This document shows, one piece after another, positions 20,075 through 29,849 of a stretch of DNA of 64,000 bases. The stretch is taken from the NCBI GenBank assembly GCA_965243805.1, contig OZ251577.1, positions 2,914,001 through 2,978,000 on the forward strand, given 5' to 3'. The stretch is from CATQHQ01 sp965243805. GTDB lineage: Bacteria > Gemmatimonadota > Gemmatimonadetes > Longimicrobiales > Gaopeijiaceae. The notes beneath the pieces were generated by a model. That model did not search any database, was not told the origin of the DNA, and saw nothing but the letters and a program-made list of their open reading frames with translations. The translations under genes were made by a program, and so were the position numbers. Position 1 is the stretch's first letter. Every line of letters begins with the position of its first letter.

Positions 20075-23000
20075 CCTTCGGTCGCGTGGCGGCTCGGGCC
20101 GCCGGAGTCGTCGGAATCATGCTGGCGGGCCTCGTCGGACTCGCTGGCGACTTGGCGGCCCAGGCCCCGACGGTGACCGGGTTGTCGGTCAACACGCCAA
20201 GCGCTGACAGCAAGTCCGTTGGCGATGCCAGCGTGTTCTTCCCCAGCGAGACGATCCGAGTCACAGTGGTGTTCAGCGATTCGGTGGACGTGACGGGCAC
20301 GCCGCACGTCGTGCTGGGGATCGCGACCTGCCCGGGCGGCGGCTGCATCGCGACGTTCGTCCCGGACACGACAGGCACGGGCTCGGAGACGCTGGTGTTC
20401 GAGTACAGGGTCCGGGGAGGCGATGTCGACAACGACGGGATCAGCATCGCGGCGGACGCGCTGAAGCTGAACGGCGGCGGGATCAACGCGACCAGCGGCG
20501 GTGCTGCTGCGGACCTGGACTTGGGGACGCATGCGTTCTCGGACAACGCGAACCGCAAAGTGGGCATCGGAACCGACGACTCAACGTTCGGGGCTTACAT
20601 AACCGGTATTTCGCTAAACAGCCCACCGAGCGGCGACACCTTCATACTCGGCGATACGATCGTGCTCACGTTGACGTACAACAAGACACAAGCGTGGACC
20701 GGGCAGTTGTGGACCACCGTCATGAAGGGCGCGCTGACGATCGGAGACAGCATCACGGAGGCGGACTACGTCTCGGGACATCCGGGCAGCACCTGGGTTT
20801 ACCGCCATGTCGTACAGGCGAACGACGTGGACGCCGACGGGATAAGCGTCGTGGGCCAGGTGGTGAAGTACGGAACCCTTAACGGTTGGTCGGACCGGCA
20901 CGCGAACCGCCAGGCGATCGTGAACTCCGCCAACCACAAGGTGGACGGCACCCGGCCGCGGTCGGTGGTCGGCTTGACGCTGAACGACGCGCCGGCGGAC
21001 TCGACCTACGTGCCAGACGACGTGATCGAGGCGACGCTGGAGTTCAACGGGGCGGTGGACGTGACGGGCACGCCGCAGCTGGCGCTGGGGCTGAACACGG
21101 GGACGGTGCAGGCGGACTACGCGTCGGGATCGGGAACGGCGGAGCTGGTGTTCCGCTACACGGTGGCGGCGGGGGACCAGGACTACGACGGGATCAGCGT
21201 CGTGGCGAACGCGCTGACGTTGAACGGGGGTACGATCACGACGTCGGGCTCGACGACGGAGAACGCTTTGCTGCCGCTGGGCAGCGCGGCGATTACGAAC
21301 AGTCCGGCTCACCGCGTGGCGGAGAGCCGGGCGTGGCCGGCCGAGTTGTCGTTCAATACGCCGATCGCGGCGAGCACGTACGAGCTGGACGACACGATCG
21401 TGGCGACGGTGACGTTCACCAGGACGTTGAACGTGGATGTGACGGGCGGCACGCCGCAGCTGGGCTTGGGGATCGGCGCGAACACGCGCCAGGCGGTCTA
21501 CGTGTCGGGGACGGGCACGGCGTCGCTGGTATTCCGGTACGTGGTGCAGTCGACGGACACGGACGCGGACGGGATCAGCGTCGCGGACGCCGCGCTGGCG
21601 GCGAACGGCGGGACGATCACGGTGTCGGGCTCGGGGGCGGCCGCCGTGCTGTGGCTGGCCGCGCACTCGTTCACGGACGACGCGAACTACAAGACGTCGG
21701 GCACGCGGACGGCGGCGGCGGTGAGCGGCGTGTCGATCGCGAGTTCGCCGCTGGACCAGACGTACGCCGCGAGCGAGCAGATCGAGGTGGACGTGACGTT
21801 CAACCGTCCGGTGGACGTGGTGACGACGGGCGGGACGCCGCAGCTGGCGCTGGACATCGGCGCGAACACGCGTCCGGCGGAGTACGCGAGCGGCACGGGC
21901 ACGCGCACGTTGAGGTTCAGCTACACGGCGGTGGCCGCGGACATCGACAACGACGGGATCGAGGTGGCTGCGGGCGCTTTGACGCTGAACTCGGGCGCGA
22001 TCAACGACGGGCGGGACGCCTCGCTGGCGGCGGCGCTGGGGCTGGGCACGCACGCGCTGACGACGCCGCAGGCGGGCCACAAGGTGAACGGCACGATTGC
22101 GCCGGCGAGTGTGAACACTGTGTTGATCACGAGCGAACCGGCGACAGGGGACACGTACGGTCTGGGCGAGCGGATCACGTTCTACGTGGGGTTCGACCGC
22201 ACGGTGGCGGTGACTGGCGCGCCGCAGCTGGAGCTCGAAATGACCGGCCGCTTGCGCCAGGCGCGGTACGTCAGGCGTGTGGGCGGGACGCTGCTGCTGT
22301 TCGAGTACTGGGTACAGGGCGCGGGCTCGGGCGGTGCGGGACCGGGCGGCGAGGACCAGACGACGGCCGGGATATCGGTGAGTTCGGGCGCGCTGACTCT
22401 GAACGGCGGAACGATCAAGAACGTGATGCACCCGGAGCGCGGGTTCAGCGCGTTGTTGTCGCTGACCCCGCACGAGCTCAGTGCACAGGCCGACCACAAG
22501 GTGGACGGCAGGATCGAGGTGGTGCCGGTGGTGATGAGCGCTCGCGTGGCGAGCACGCCGCGGGGGTCGTCATACCGAGCGGGCGAGCACATCGAGGTCG
22601 AGGTGACGTTCAGCCGCGCGGTGGCGGTGACGGGCGTCCCGCGGCTGGCGCTGGTGATCGGCAACGCTCGGCGGATGGCTGCGTACGTGTCGGGGAGCGG
22701 CACTGGACGCCTGCTGTTCCAGTACCGGGTGGTGCCGGCGGACTCGGACTCGGACGGCTTCAGCGTGCCGGAGGACGCCCTGGAGGTGGGCGCAGGCGCG
22801 GCGATCGTGATCGCGGGCGGTTCGGCGGTGGCGAACGTGGCGCTGGGGAGCGCCGCGCTGGAGAACGTGGAGGGCCAGGGCGTGACCGGCGGCGGGGGCA
22901 CGGACCCGTACTTCGGCGCTGCCGAGTACGAGTTCGAGCTGTTGGAGGACGTGGCGGGCCCGCTGGTGGTGGGCGAGGTGGCGGCGGAGGACCCGTTCGG

Positions 23001-26000
23001 CGGCGAGGTGACGTACGAGCTGGGCGACGGCAGCGAGGGTTTGTTCGAGGTGGACGCCCGGAGCGGCGAGGTGACGTACGTGGGCGAGGGCGCCGACGCG
23101 GAGGCGCGGTCCAACTACGTGATGGAGGTGCGGGCGCTGGCGGGCGACGGCCGCGTGGGCCGCGCGGTGGTGCGCGTGCTGGTGGTGAACGTGAACGACC
23201 CGCCGGCGTTCGTGATGGAGCGCTTCGAGTTCGGTCTGTCGGAGAACGCCGTCGGCCCGTTGGCGGTGGGCGTGGCTGAGGCGGTGGACCTGGACGAGGG
23301 CGACACGCTGAAGTACGCGCTAGAGTCCGACGGCGGCGCGGGCGAGTTGTTCGAGCTGGACGCTGCGACGGGCGAGGTGACGTACGTGGGCGCGGGCGAG
23401 GACTACGAGGCCGAGGACGGTGCCAAGTCGTGGGAGCTGAGGGTGAGCGCGACGGACCTGGCCGGACTGCGCGACGAGGCGGTGGTGGCGGTGCTGTTGC
23501 GCGACGAGAACGAGGCGCCCGCGTTTGCGGACACGGCGTATGCGTTCGGTCTGGCGGAGAACAAGGCGGGTCCGTTGCTGCTGGGGAAGGTTGCGGCTGT
23601 GGACCCGGACGCTGGCGACCGAGCACGGTACGCGCTGGCGGAGGGCGACGCGGAGCGGTTCGAGGTGGTGGCGGCCAGCGGCGTGGTGCGTTACGTGGGC
23701 GGCGGCGAAGACGCGGAGGCCGAGCCGGGCCGCTGGGAGCTGGTGGTGCGCGCCACCGACGGCGGCGGCCTGACCGCGGATGTGCGGGTCGAGGTGATGG
23801 TGATGGACGAGAACGAGCCCCCTGTGTTCGGCGCCGAGCGCTACGAGTGGGAGCTGGACGAGGGGCTGCCCGGACCGGTGGCGCTGGGGATGGTTGCGGC
23901 TGTGGACGCCGACGCTGCGGACACGGTGAGGTACATGCTGGCCGGCGCCGAGTCGGAGCGGTTCGAGGTGGACGCCGCGACGGGCGAGGTGCGCTACGCG
24001 GGACCGGGCGAGGACTACGAGACCGGCCCGACGAGCTGGGAGTTCACGGTGGTGGCGGTGGACCGGACCGGACTCTCGGCGACGACGACGGCGATGGTGA
24101 CGTTGCTGGACGTGAACGAGGCGCCCGTGTTCGCCGACTCGGCGTACGCTTACGAGCTGTCGGAGAACGCGCCCGGCCCGATGGCGCTGGGGATGGTGGA
24201 GGCCACCGACGAGGACGAGGGCGATGTGCTCAAGTACAGCTTGGCTGACGGCGATGCCGGGCGGTTCGAGGTGGACGGCGCAACGGGCGAGGTGCGCTAC
24301 GTCGGCGCGGGCGAGGACTACGAGTCCGGCCCGCCCGAGTACGTGCTGACGGTGCAGGCGACGGACGCGGGCGGCTTGGCGGACACGGCGAGCGTGACGG
24401 TGGCGGTGCTGAACGAGAACGAGGCGCCTGCGTTCGCGGACACGGCGTACGCGTTCGAGCTGTCGGAGAACGCTCGCGGACCCGTGCTGCTGGGCCAGAC
24501 GGAGGCGACGGACCCCGACGAGGGCGACGCGCTGACGTACAGCTTGGCTAATGGCGACGCCGGCCGGTTCCAAGTGGACGCTTCGAGCGGCGAAGTGCGC
24601 TACGTGGGACCCGGCGAGGACTACGAGGCGGGCCCGGCATCGTTCGCGCTGACGGTGCGGGTAGAGGACGCCGGCGGGCTGGCGGACGAGGCGAGTGCGA
24701 CGGTGGAGCTGCTGGACGAGAACGAGGGTCCCGAGGCGGTGGGCGCGATGGCGCCGAAGATGCTGGAGGCGTACGGCGCTGCTGCGGAGGAGGATCTGGT
24801 GCCGTACTTCCGGGACCCGGACGGCGACGCGCTGAGTTACGTGGCCGAGTCCTCGTCGCCGGGCGTTGCGATCGCGTCGGTGACGGCGGGCGGACGGCTG
24901 TCGATCGCGCCGCAGGCGCTGGGCGTTGCGACGGTGACGGTGACGGCGAGCGACCCGGGCGGCTTGACGGCGACGCAGCAGGTGCAGGTGACGGTGGAGC
25001 CGTCGCGGTCGGAGCGCGCACGCACGCTGCAGATGGCGCTGACGGCGTTCGGCCGCTCGCTGGGTGCCGAGACGGTGGACGTGATCGGCGGCCGGCTGGG
25101 CCTCGAGTCGTCTTCGGGCGGCTCGCACGTGAGTCTGGGCGGCCGCTCGCTGGGCTGCGGTTCGTTCGGCAGCGGCCTCGGCGGTCCCGGCGGCCAGCAG
25201 TGCGGCATCGGGAGCTTGGCGCGGAGCGCGTCGAGCCTGCTGGGGATGCAGTTCACGGCTCCCCGTGCTGCCGGCGCGGGCTTGGGCGGCGGTGCCGGCG
25301 GCGCGCACCTCGACATGGCTGCGCTGCTGTTCGGCGGCGACGACGCCATGGGCGGCCCCGGCGCCATGGGCGCCACGGGCGGCTTCGGCGGTGGCGGCGG
25401 CGCGTACACGGGCCAGCAGGAAGGCGCGGACCGAATCGAGCGGGGCAACATCGGGTTCGACCCGCTGTCGGGCGGCGACCTGCTCACCCGCAGCTCGTTC
25501 CAACTGTCGTTCGGCGGCAACGACGCTGGTAGCCCGGCTTCGACCGCCGCTGGCGGCCCGGCTTCGGCCACGGATGCCGACGCCTCTGCCTCCAGCTCCG
25601 ACGCGGCGGGCGCGCCCGATGACGCCGCGCCCCAGGCATCCCCCTCCCGCTCGGGCTGGACGCTGTGGGGCCAAGCGAACGGCAGCGAGTTCGAGAGCGC
25701 GCCGAACGACGGGCTCCTGCTCGAGGGCGGCACGCGCTCGATCTACGCCGGACTGGACTACCGGTTCGGCTCGGGGCTGCTGCTGGGGCTGGCGGGCTCG
25801 CGCAGCGCGCTCGACTCAGAGTTCACGAGCAGGCACAACGGGACGGGCACGGTGGACGCCCGCCTAACTAGCCTCTATCCCTACCTGCACTGGTCGCCCC
25901 GCCAAGGGCTGGGACTGTGGGGCTTGGTGGGCGCGGGCCGGGGCTCGGCGGACCTGACGGAAGCGGTGGGCGGGCAGTTCAGCACCGACATCCGGATGCG

Positions 26001-26838
26001 CATGGCAGCGGTCGGCGCGCGCCAGGAGCTGATCGGCCCGCTGGCGTTGCGTGCAGACGCCTTCACGGTGCGCATTGAGTCGGACGCCGCGGTGGACTTG
26101 GCGGGCGTCACGGCGGTGGCGCAGCGGGTGCGGTTTGCACCGGAGCTGAGCGGCCAGTGGGCGGTGGGCGAGGGCGCTGCGCTGCAGGGCCGGCTCGATC
26201 TCGGTGGCCGCTGGGACGGCGGCGACGCGGAGAGTGGTCTGGGCGCGGAGGCGGGCGCGACGCTGGGGTTCGCGCACATGGCCACCGGGTTGAGCGTGGA
26301 GACGCGCGGCCGCGCGCTGGTGGCGCACCAGACGAGCGCGTTCCGGGAGTGGGGCGCCGGGTTCGCGGTGCGGTTGCAGCCGGGCCGGGATCAGGGCGGG
26401 CTGTCGTTCTCGGTCGAGCCGACATGGGGCGACGGGCTGGGCGGTGCCCAGTCGCTGTGGCAGGCCCAGGCCGGGTTCGCACCGTACCAGCCCGCTCCGC
26501 TGGGCGACCCAACGGCGCCCCAAGCCGCCGCCACGCCCGGCTGGACGCCGGACCGGCTGGCGCTGGAACTGGGCTGGGGCGTGGTCTTGCCCGGCGGCGC
26601 GCAGGTGACGCCGTTCGGCCGGTGGAGCCGCGACGGCGCCTCCGGCTACCGGCTCAACGCCGGCACGCGCTGGGCACTGCTGGGCAACGAGCCCGACGCC
26701 CGCTCGGACCCTGGTGCCAGCGCACGCACGACCCGGAACCTGCGGTTCGCCATCGACCTCTTCGGCGAGCAGGCCGCCAGCGGCCTACAGCCCACGGAGC
26801 GCCGGATCGGCCTCCAGGGCACGATCGGGTTCAGGTAG
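20071..26838 (+). CDS. Giant autotransporter: Ig-like and cadherin-like repeats plus beta-barrel
   Basis: 2255 residues. Signal peptide with cleavage after about AAQA (residue 32). Seven Ig-like repeats of about 125 residues begin near 33, 170, 293, 418, 544, 674 and 813 (pattern VTGTPxLxLxxG, AxYxSGxGTxxLxFxY, DxDxDGIxV, LNGGTI). Six cadherin-like repeats of exactly 101 residues begin near 951 (YEFELLE) and run to about 1553 (SENAxGPxxLGxVxAxDPDxGD, TGEVRYVGxGEDYE), rich in calcium-type Asp/Glu. One more Ig-like domain follows (1553-1645), then a Gly/Ser/Ala-rich stretch, and a C-terminal autotransporter barrel from about 1862 (WTLWGQANGSEFES) ending in IGFR. Likely a secreted surface adhesin or calcium-stiffened fibre. 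Codon use looks like its neighbours. Confidence 0.93.
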   Translation: MTFGRVAARAAGVVGIMLAGLVGLAGDLAAQAPTVTGLSVNTPSADSKSVGDASVFFPSETIRVTVVFSDSVDVTGTPHVVLGIATCPGGGCIATFVPDTTGTGSETLVFEYRVRGGDVDNDGISIAADALKLNGGGINATSGGAAADLDLGTHAFSDNANRKVGIGTDDSTFGAYITGISLNSPPSGDTFILGDTIVLTLTYNKTQAWTGQLWTTVMKGALTIGDSITEADYVSGHPGSTWVYRHVVQANDVDADGISVVGQVVKYGTLNGWSDRHANRQAIVNSANHKVDGTRPRSVVGLTLNDAPADSTYVPDDVIEATLEFNGAVDVTGTPQLALGLNTGTVQADYASGSGTAELVFRYTVAAGDQDYDGISVVANALTLNGGTITTSGSTTENALLPLGSAAITNSPAHRVAESRAWPAELSFNTPIAASTYELDDTIVATVTFTRTLNVDVTGGTPQLGLGIGANTRQAVYVSGTGTASLVFRYVVQSTDTDADGISVADAALAANGGTITVSGSGAAAVLWLAAHSFTDDANYKTSGTRTAAAVSGVSIASSPLDQTYAASEQIEVDVTFNRPVDVVTTGGTPQLALDIGANTRPAEYASGTGTRTLRFSYTAVAADIDNDGIEVAAGALTLNSGAINDGRDASLAAALGLGTHALTTPQAGHKVNGTIAPASVNTVLITSEPATGDTYGLGERITFYVGFDRTVAVTGAPQLELEMTGRLRQARYVRRVGGTLLLFEYWVQGAGSGGAGPGGEDQTTAGISVSSGALTLNGGTIKNVMHPERGFSALLSLTPHELSAQADHKVDGRIEVVPVVMSARVASTPRGSSYRAGEHIEVEVTFSRAVAVTGVPRLALVIGNARRMAAYVSGSGTGRLLFQYRVVPADSDSDGFSVPEDALEVGAGAAIVIAGGSAVANVALGSAALENVEGQGVTGGGGTDPYFGAAEYEFELLEDVAGPLVVGEVAAEDPFGGEVTYELGDGSEGLFEVDARSGEVTYVGEGADAEARSNYVMEVRALAGDGRVGRAVVRVLVVNVNDPPAFVMERFEFGLSENAVGPLAVGVAEAVDLDEGDTLKYALESDGGAGELFELDAATGEVTYVGAGEDYEAEDGAKSWELRVSATDLAGLRDEAVVAVLLRDENEAPAFADTAYAFGLAENKAGPLLLGKVAAVDPDAGDRARYALAEGDAERFEVVAASGVVRYVGGGEDAEAEPGRWELVVRATDGGGLTADVRVEVMVMDENEPPVFGAERYEWELDEGLPGPVALGMVAAVDADAADTVRYMLAGAESERFEVDAATGEVRYAGPGEDYETGPTSWEFTVVAVDRTGLSATTTAMVTLLDVNEAPVFADSAYAYELSENAPGPMALGMVEATDEDEGDVLKYSLADGDAGRFEVDGATGEVRYVGAGEDYESGPPEYVLTVQATDAGGLADTASVTVAVLNENEAPAFADTAYAFELSENARGPVLLGQTEATDPDEGDALTYSLANGDAGRFQVDASSGEVRYVGPGEDYEAGPASFALTVRVEDAGGLADEASATVELLDENEGPEAVGAMAPKMLEAYGAAAEEDLVPYFRDPDGDALSYVAESSSPGVAIASVTAGGRLSIAPQALGVATVTVTASDPGGLTATQQVQVTVEPSRSERARTLQMALTAFGRSLGAETVDVIGGRLGLESSSGGSHVSLGGRSLGCGSFGSGLGGPGGQQCGIGSLARSASSLLGMQFTAPRAAGAGLGGGAGGAHLDMAALLFGGDDAMGGPGAMGATGGFGGGGGAYTGQQEGADRIERGNIGFDPLSGGDLLTRSSFQLSFGGNDAGSPASTAAGGPASATDADASASSSDAAGAPDDAAPQASPSRSGWTLWGQANGSEFESAPNDGLLLEGGTRSIYAGLDYRFGSGLLLGLAGSRSALDSEFTSRHNGTGTVDARLTSLYPYLHWSPRQGLGLWGLVGAGRGSADLTEAVGGQFSTDIRMRMAAVGARQELIGPLALRADAFTVRIESDAAVDLAGVTAVAQRVRFAPELSGQWAVGEGAALQGRLDLGGRWDGGDAESGLGAEAGATLGFAHMATGLSVETRGRALVAHQTSAFREWGAGFAVRLQPGRDQGGLSFSVEPTWGDGLGGAQSLWQAQAGFAPYQPAPLGDPTAPQAAATPGWTPDRLALELGWGVVLPGGAQVTPFGRWSRDGASGYRLNAGTRWALLGNEPDARSDPGASARTTRNLRFAIDLFGEQAASGLQPTERRIGLQGTIGFR
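22921..24726 (+). repeat. Six 303-bp cadherin-like repeats in the autotransporter
   Basis: Units begin at about 22921, 23218, 23533, 23836, 24139 and 24442. The spacing is close to 303 bp (101 codons), the last four exactly so. Each encodes a strand pair ending in EDYE and a GD acidic loop. Copies have diverged in sequence, unlike the LRR duplication, so this is an older array. Confidence 0.85.
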
Positions 26839-26930
26839 GGGGCCGTCGCGCCGTGCGATGGTCCCCGCCCTGCGCCCCCGCCGCCCCGCACCACATCCCC
26901 ACCGCTGGCGTTAGCTTCCGACGTTGCGAT

Positions 26931-27004
26931 GCGCCCGTAGCTCAGTTGGATAGAGCGTCGGCCTTCTAAGCCGGGGGTCCCAGGTTCGAGTCCTGGCGGG
27001 CGCA
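26931..27004 (+). tRNA. tRNA-Arg (anticodon UCU)
   Basis: Cloverleaf reads GCGCCCG acceptor (pairs with CGGGCGC at 26997-27003), D arm GCTC...GAGC, anticodon stem TCGGC/GCCGG with loop CTTCTAA (anticodon TCT, decoding AGA), T arm CCAGG/CCTGG with TTCGAGT, discriminator A. CCA is not encoded. A 12-base copy of its 3' end (CCTGGCGGGCGC) recurs at 27015-27026. Confidence 0.97.
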
Positions 27005-27014
27005 TTAGCTTAGC

Positions 27015-27035
27015 CCTGGCGGGCGCGTCTTTTTG
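27015..27035 (+). repeat. Copy of the tRNA 3' end followed by a T run
   Basis: CCTGGCGGGCGC at 27015-27026 repeats tRNA bases 26992-27003, then GTCTTTTTGG. The copy could pair with the tRNA 5' acceptor strand instead of the true 3' strand, and the T run is terminator-like. No integrase is nearby, so an attachment site is unlikely. Reported as tentative. Confidence 0.35.
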
Positions 27036-27053
27036 GGAAGAAGGGGCCACAGG

Positions 27054-28535
27054 ATGATCAGACCGAAGACTCGGCCAGCGAACGTTGCGGCAGGGGTCGC
27101 GTGCGGATTCGCCCTCGCCGCGACGACGGCGACCTGCGGACCGGCCGCCGGGGAGGGCGGCGATGCCTCCGCTAGCGACGACGCCTCCCGGGGCGATGCC
27201 CAGAACGTCCAGGCCGTCGCCTTCACCAACGTGAACGTGCTCCCCATGACCTCGGAGAGTGCGGAGACCTCGGAGAGCGCGTTGCTGGCCCACACCGTCG
27301 TCGTGGTGGGCGAGACGATCCGCCAAGTGGGGCCGGTCGCCGAGGTGGAAGTGCCCCCCGGAGCGACAGTGGTGGACGGTGCCGGACGCTGGCTCATGCC
27401 CGGATTGGCGGAGATGCACGCTCACGTGCCTCCCGGCGACAGCCCGCCCCGAGACGCCGTCGAAGACATCCTCTTCCTCTACGTTGCCAACGGCATCACC
27501 ACGATCCGCGGAATGCTGGGCTCCGCCTACCAGATCCCCCTGGCCGCCGAGCTGGAGCGGGGCGAGCTCCTGGGGCCCAACTTCTACGTCGGGGCGCCCT
27601 CGATCAACGGAAGCTCCGCGCCTACCCCCGCCGACGCCGAACGTCTCGTCCGAGCCCACAAGGAAGCAGGCTACCACCTGCAGAAGATTCACCCCGGCGT
27701 CTCTCGGGAGACCTGGGACCGGATGGTGGCGGTTGCCGCTCAGGTTGACATCACCTTCGGCGGCCACGTTCCAGCCGATGTGGGGCTCCTCCACGCCATC
27801 GAGACAGGAATCTCCACTGTAGACCACCTGGACGGCTACGTGCAGGCGATCGCCTCCGACGAAGTCCAGGCCCAGGTCGGAGCCGGGACGATCCGCCTGG
27901 GCGGCTTGGCCCGCGGTGTGGACGACGAGAAGCTGGCCGAGATCGTGCAGCAGACGATCGACCGGGACGTGTACGTGGTCCCCACCATGTATCTGTGGGA
28001 GAACCTCTACGGTGCCCCGGATGTGGACGCCATGCTCGCCCAGCCGGAGATGAAGTACGTCTCCGCCCGACAGCACGCCCAGTGGCGTCGCCAAGCCGCG
28101 GGCGGGCCGAGAGGCACGCCGGAAGAGGTGGAAGCGTACCTGGAGCTGCGCAAGCGCATCCTCAAGGCGCTATCCGACGCCGGAGCCGGCATTCTCATGG
28201 GAACGGACTCGCCGCAGCTCTTCAACGTGCCCGGATTCGCGCTGCACAGGGAACTGGCGGTGATGTCGGAGGCCAGGATGTCCAACTACGAGATCCTGCG
28301 AAGCGGGACCGCCGCCGTGGGGAAGTACGTGGCTGACCATCTGAAGCTCGACGGCGCCTTCGGGACCGTGACGCCGGGACAGCGGGCCGACTTGCTTCTC
28401 CTGAACGCTAACCCGTTGGACGACTTGGCCAACCTGATGGACCGAACCGGAGTCATGGTCAGGGGACGCTGGATCGGCAACGAGGAGATCGAGGACAGGC
28501 TGGCCGCACTGGCGGCCAAGCACGGAGCCAGCTGA
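27054..28535 (+). CDS. Lipoprotein amidohydrolase (imidazolonepropionase-like)
   Basis: 493 residues from ATG 27054, with AAGGGG about nine bases upstream; a TTG at 27033 is not preferred. Lipobox TATC near Cys22. TIM-barrel metal hydrolase: HxH motif MHAHV near 123, a Lys candidate at QKIHP, then GGHVP and DHLDG, and metal Asp in ILMGTDSPQ. Family members hydrolyse cyclic amides or dipeptides; being exported suggests scavenging outside the membrane. Repeated SESAETSESA precedes the first strand. Starts 50 bp after the tRNA. Confidence 0.85.
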   Translation: MIRPKTRPANVAAGVACGFALAATTATCGPAAGEGGDASASDDASRGDAQNVQAVAFTNVNVLPMTSESAETSESALLAHTVVVVGETIRQVGPVAEVEVPPGATVVDGAGRWLMPGLAEMHAHVPPGDSPPRDAVEDILFLYVANGITTIRGMLGSAYQIPLAAELERGELLGPNFYVGAPSINGSSAPTPADAERLVRAHKEAGYHLQKIHPGVSRETWDRMVAVAAQVDITFGGHVPADVGLLHAIETGISTVDHLDGYVQAIASDEVQAQVGAGTIRLGGLARGVDDEKLAEIVQQTIDRDVYVVPTMYLWENLYGAPDVDAMLAQPEMKYVSARQHAQWRRQAAGGPRGTPEEVEAYLELRKRILKALSDAGAGILMGTDSPQLFNVPGFALHRELAVMSEARMSNYEILRSGTAAVGKYVADHLKLDGAFGTVTPGQRADLLLLNANPLDDLANLMDRTGVMVRGRWIGNEEIEDRLAALAAKHGAS

Positions 28536-28548
28536 AGCGGAAGTATGG

Positions 28549-29739
28549 CTACGCCAGTGCCGCCAGCTCCTCTGCCATCTCCCGCAAGCCAATCGCCTCC
28601 ACTCCGCCGCCCATGGGGTAGCGATCGTCGCCGCCGTGCACGAGGAACGCCCGGTCCATGGGCACATCCTCCAACGCGATCCGGAAGCCCTTGGGCACCG
28701 TGGGCGCGGTGCTACGCTTGATCTCCACCGCCCATCTCCGGTTCCCAGGCAACTCCAGGACCAAGTCGATCTCCGCGCCCGTGGCCGTCCGGTAGAAGCT
28801 GGCCCGGGTCCATTCGGGCACCGCCGACAGCAGACTCTCCACGACGAACCCGTCCCAGCTGGCACCGGCAACGGGATGGCCCAGCAGCTCGTCGGCGTCG
28901 GGGATGCGGAGAAGCGCATGGACCAGCCCGCTGTCCCGCACGTACACCTTGGGCGACCTGACCAGTCGCTTGCGCACGTTGGCTCGAAGCGGAGGCAGGC
29001 GTCGGACCAGCAGCAGATCGACCATCAGGTCCAGGTAGCGGGCGACGGTCTTTCCGTCCACGCCCAGGCTGCGGGCCAGCTGCGCGGCGTTCCACAGACC
29101 GCCTTGGGAGTGGGCGAGCATCGTCCAGAAGCGCCGCAACGTGACCGCCGGAACGCGGGGTCCGAGCTCGGGGATGTCCCGCTCCAAGTAGGTGCGAAGG
29201 AAGTTCTCCCTCCACAGCCTGCTCGCACGCTCGTCCGCGGCAAGGAACGAGCGCGGGAAGCCGCCTCTGACCCACAAGCGCATCGCATCCGACGGCTCCA
29301 CCTCCCGCACGTCCAAGGGCGTCAGCTCCAAGTGCCCGATCCGCCCCGCCAAGCTCTCTCCCGACTGCCGAAGCAGTTCCATCGACGCAGAACCCAGGAC
29401 CAGGAACTGCCCCGAGGGTTCGCCCTGCCGGATCCGCTCGTCGATGATTCCCCGAAGTACTGGGAAGAGCTCGGGAACGCGGTGGATTTCGTCCAGAACC
29501 ACGAGCCGGCCGCGAACCGTCTCCAAGTAGCCGGCGGCGTCGGACATCCGCTCCAGGTGCGCGGGGTTCTCCAGGTCCAAGTACAAGCCCGGTGCGTCGC
29601 GGAAGCCGTCGCCCGACACGATCCGGGCCAGCGTCGTCTTGCCGACCTGACGCGGCCCCAGCAGCGCAACCGCTGGAAACAGATCGAGGTATTCCAGCAG
29701 CTGCCCGTGCGCTCGCCGAGGGATGTACGGAATCTTCAT
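28549..29739 (-). CDS. AAA ATPase with DUF4143 domain
   Basis: 396 residues from ATG 29739 (GGG site just upstream); ATG 29766 would add nine residues. Walker A GPRQVGKT near 28-35, Walker B VVLDEIH near 80-86, sensor LGSASMELL. The C-terminal DUF4143 region has GAEIDLVLEL then WAVEIKRS, a PD-(D/E)XK-like D...ExK arrangement. These proteins are widespread, often duplicated and transferred, and their physiological role is unclear. It is convergent with the amidohydrolase, ending 14 bp from it. The upstream sequence has a TGCAAT...ATTGCA inverted repeat. Confidence 0.9.
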   Translation of the reverse strand: MKIPYIPRRAHGQLLEYLDLFPAVALLGPRQVGKTTLARIVSGDGFRDAPGLYLDLENPAHLERMSDAAGYLETVRGRLVVLDEIHRVPELFPVLRGIIDERIRQGEPSGQFLVLGSASMELLRQSGESLAGRIGHLELTPLDVREVEPSDAMRLWVRGGFPRSFLAADERASRLWRENFLRTYLERDIPELGPRVPAVTLRRFWTMLAHSQGGLWNAAQLARSLGVDGKTVARYLDLMVDLLLVRRLPPLRANVRKRLVRSPKVYVRDSGLVHALLRIPDADELLGHPVAGASWDGFVVESLLSAVPEWTRASFYRTATGAEIDLVLELPGNRRWAVEIKRSTAPTVPKGFRIALEDVPMDRAFLVHGGDDRYPMGGGVEAIGLREMAEELAALA

Positions 29740-29742
29740 CCC

Positions 29743-29773
29743 TGCAATCTTGGCACGACATACCATAATTGCA
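29743..29773 (-). promoter_or_regulatory. Inverted repeat upstream of the DUF4143 ATPase
   Basis: TGCAAT (29743-29748) and ATTGCA (29768-29773) form a 6-bp inverted repeat with a 19-bp gap, just before the ATG at 29739. Reads like an operator for autoregulation, but only two short half-sites support it. Confidence 0.3.
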
Positions 29774-29849
29774 AGGTTACTGGGCGCACGACGCTGTGCA
29801 GCGACCTTCGGGCACCGGGCGCCTGCTCGCGCAGCTGCCGATCCGTGAG

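Noticed and set aside
20614..22497. Long minus-strand frame opposite the autotransporter repeats
   Set aside because: Arg/His/Val-rich shadow of the Ig-like repeats; no ribosome site or homology.
26992..27026. Phage/island attachment site at the tRNA
   Set aside because: The repeat is only 12 bp and 23 bp away; no integrase or island lies between the copies.
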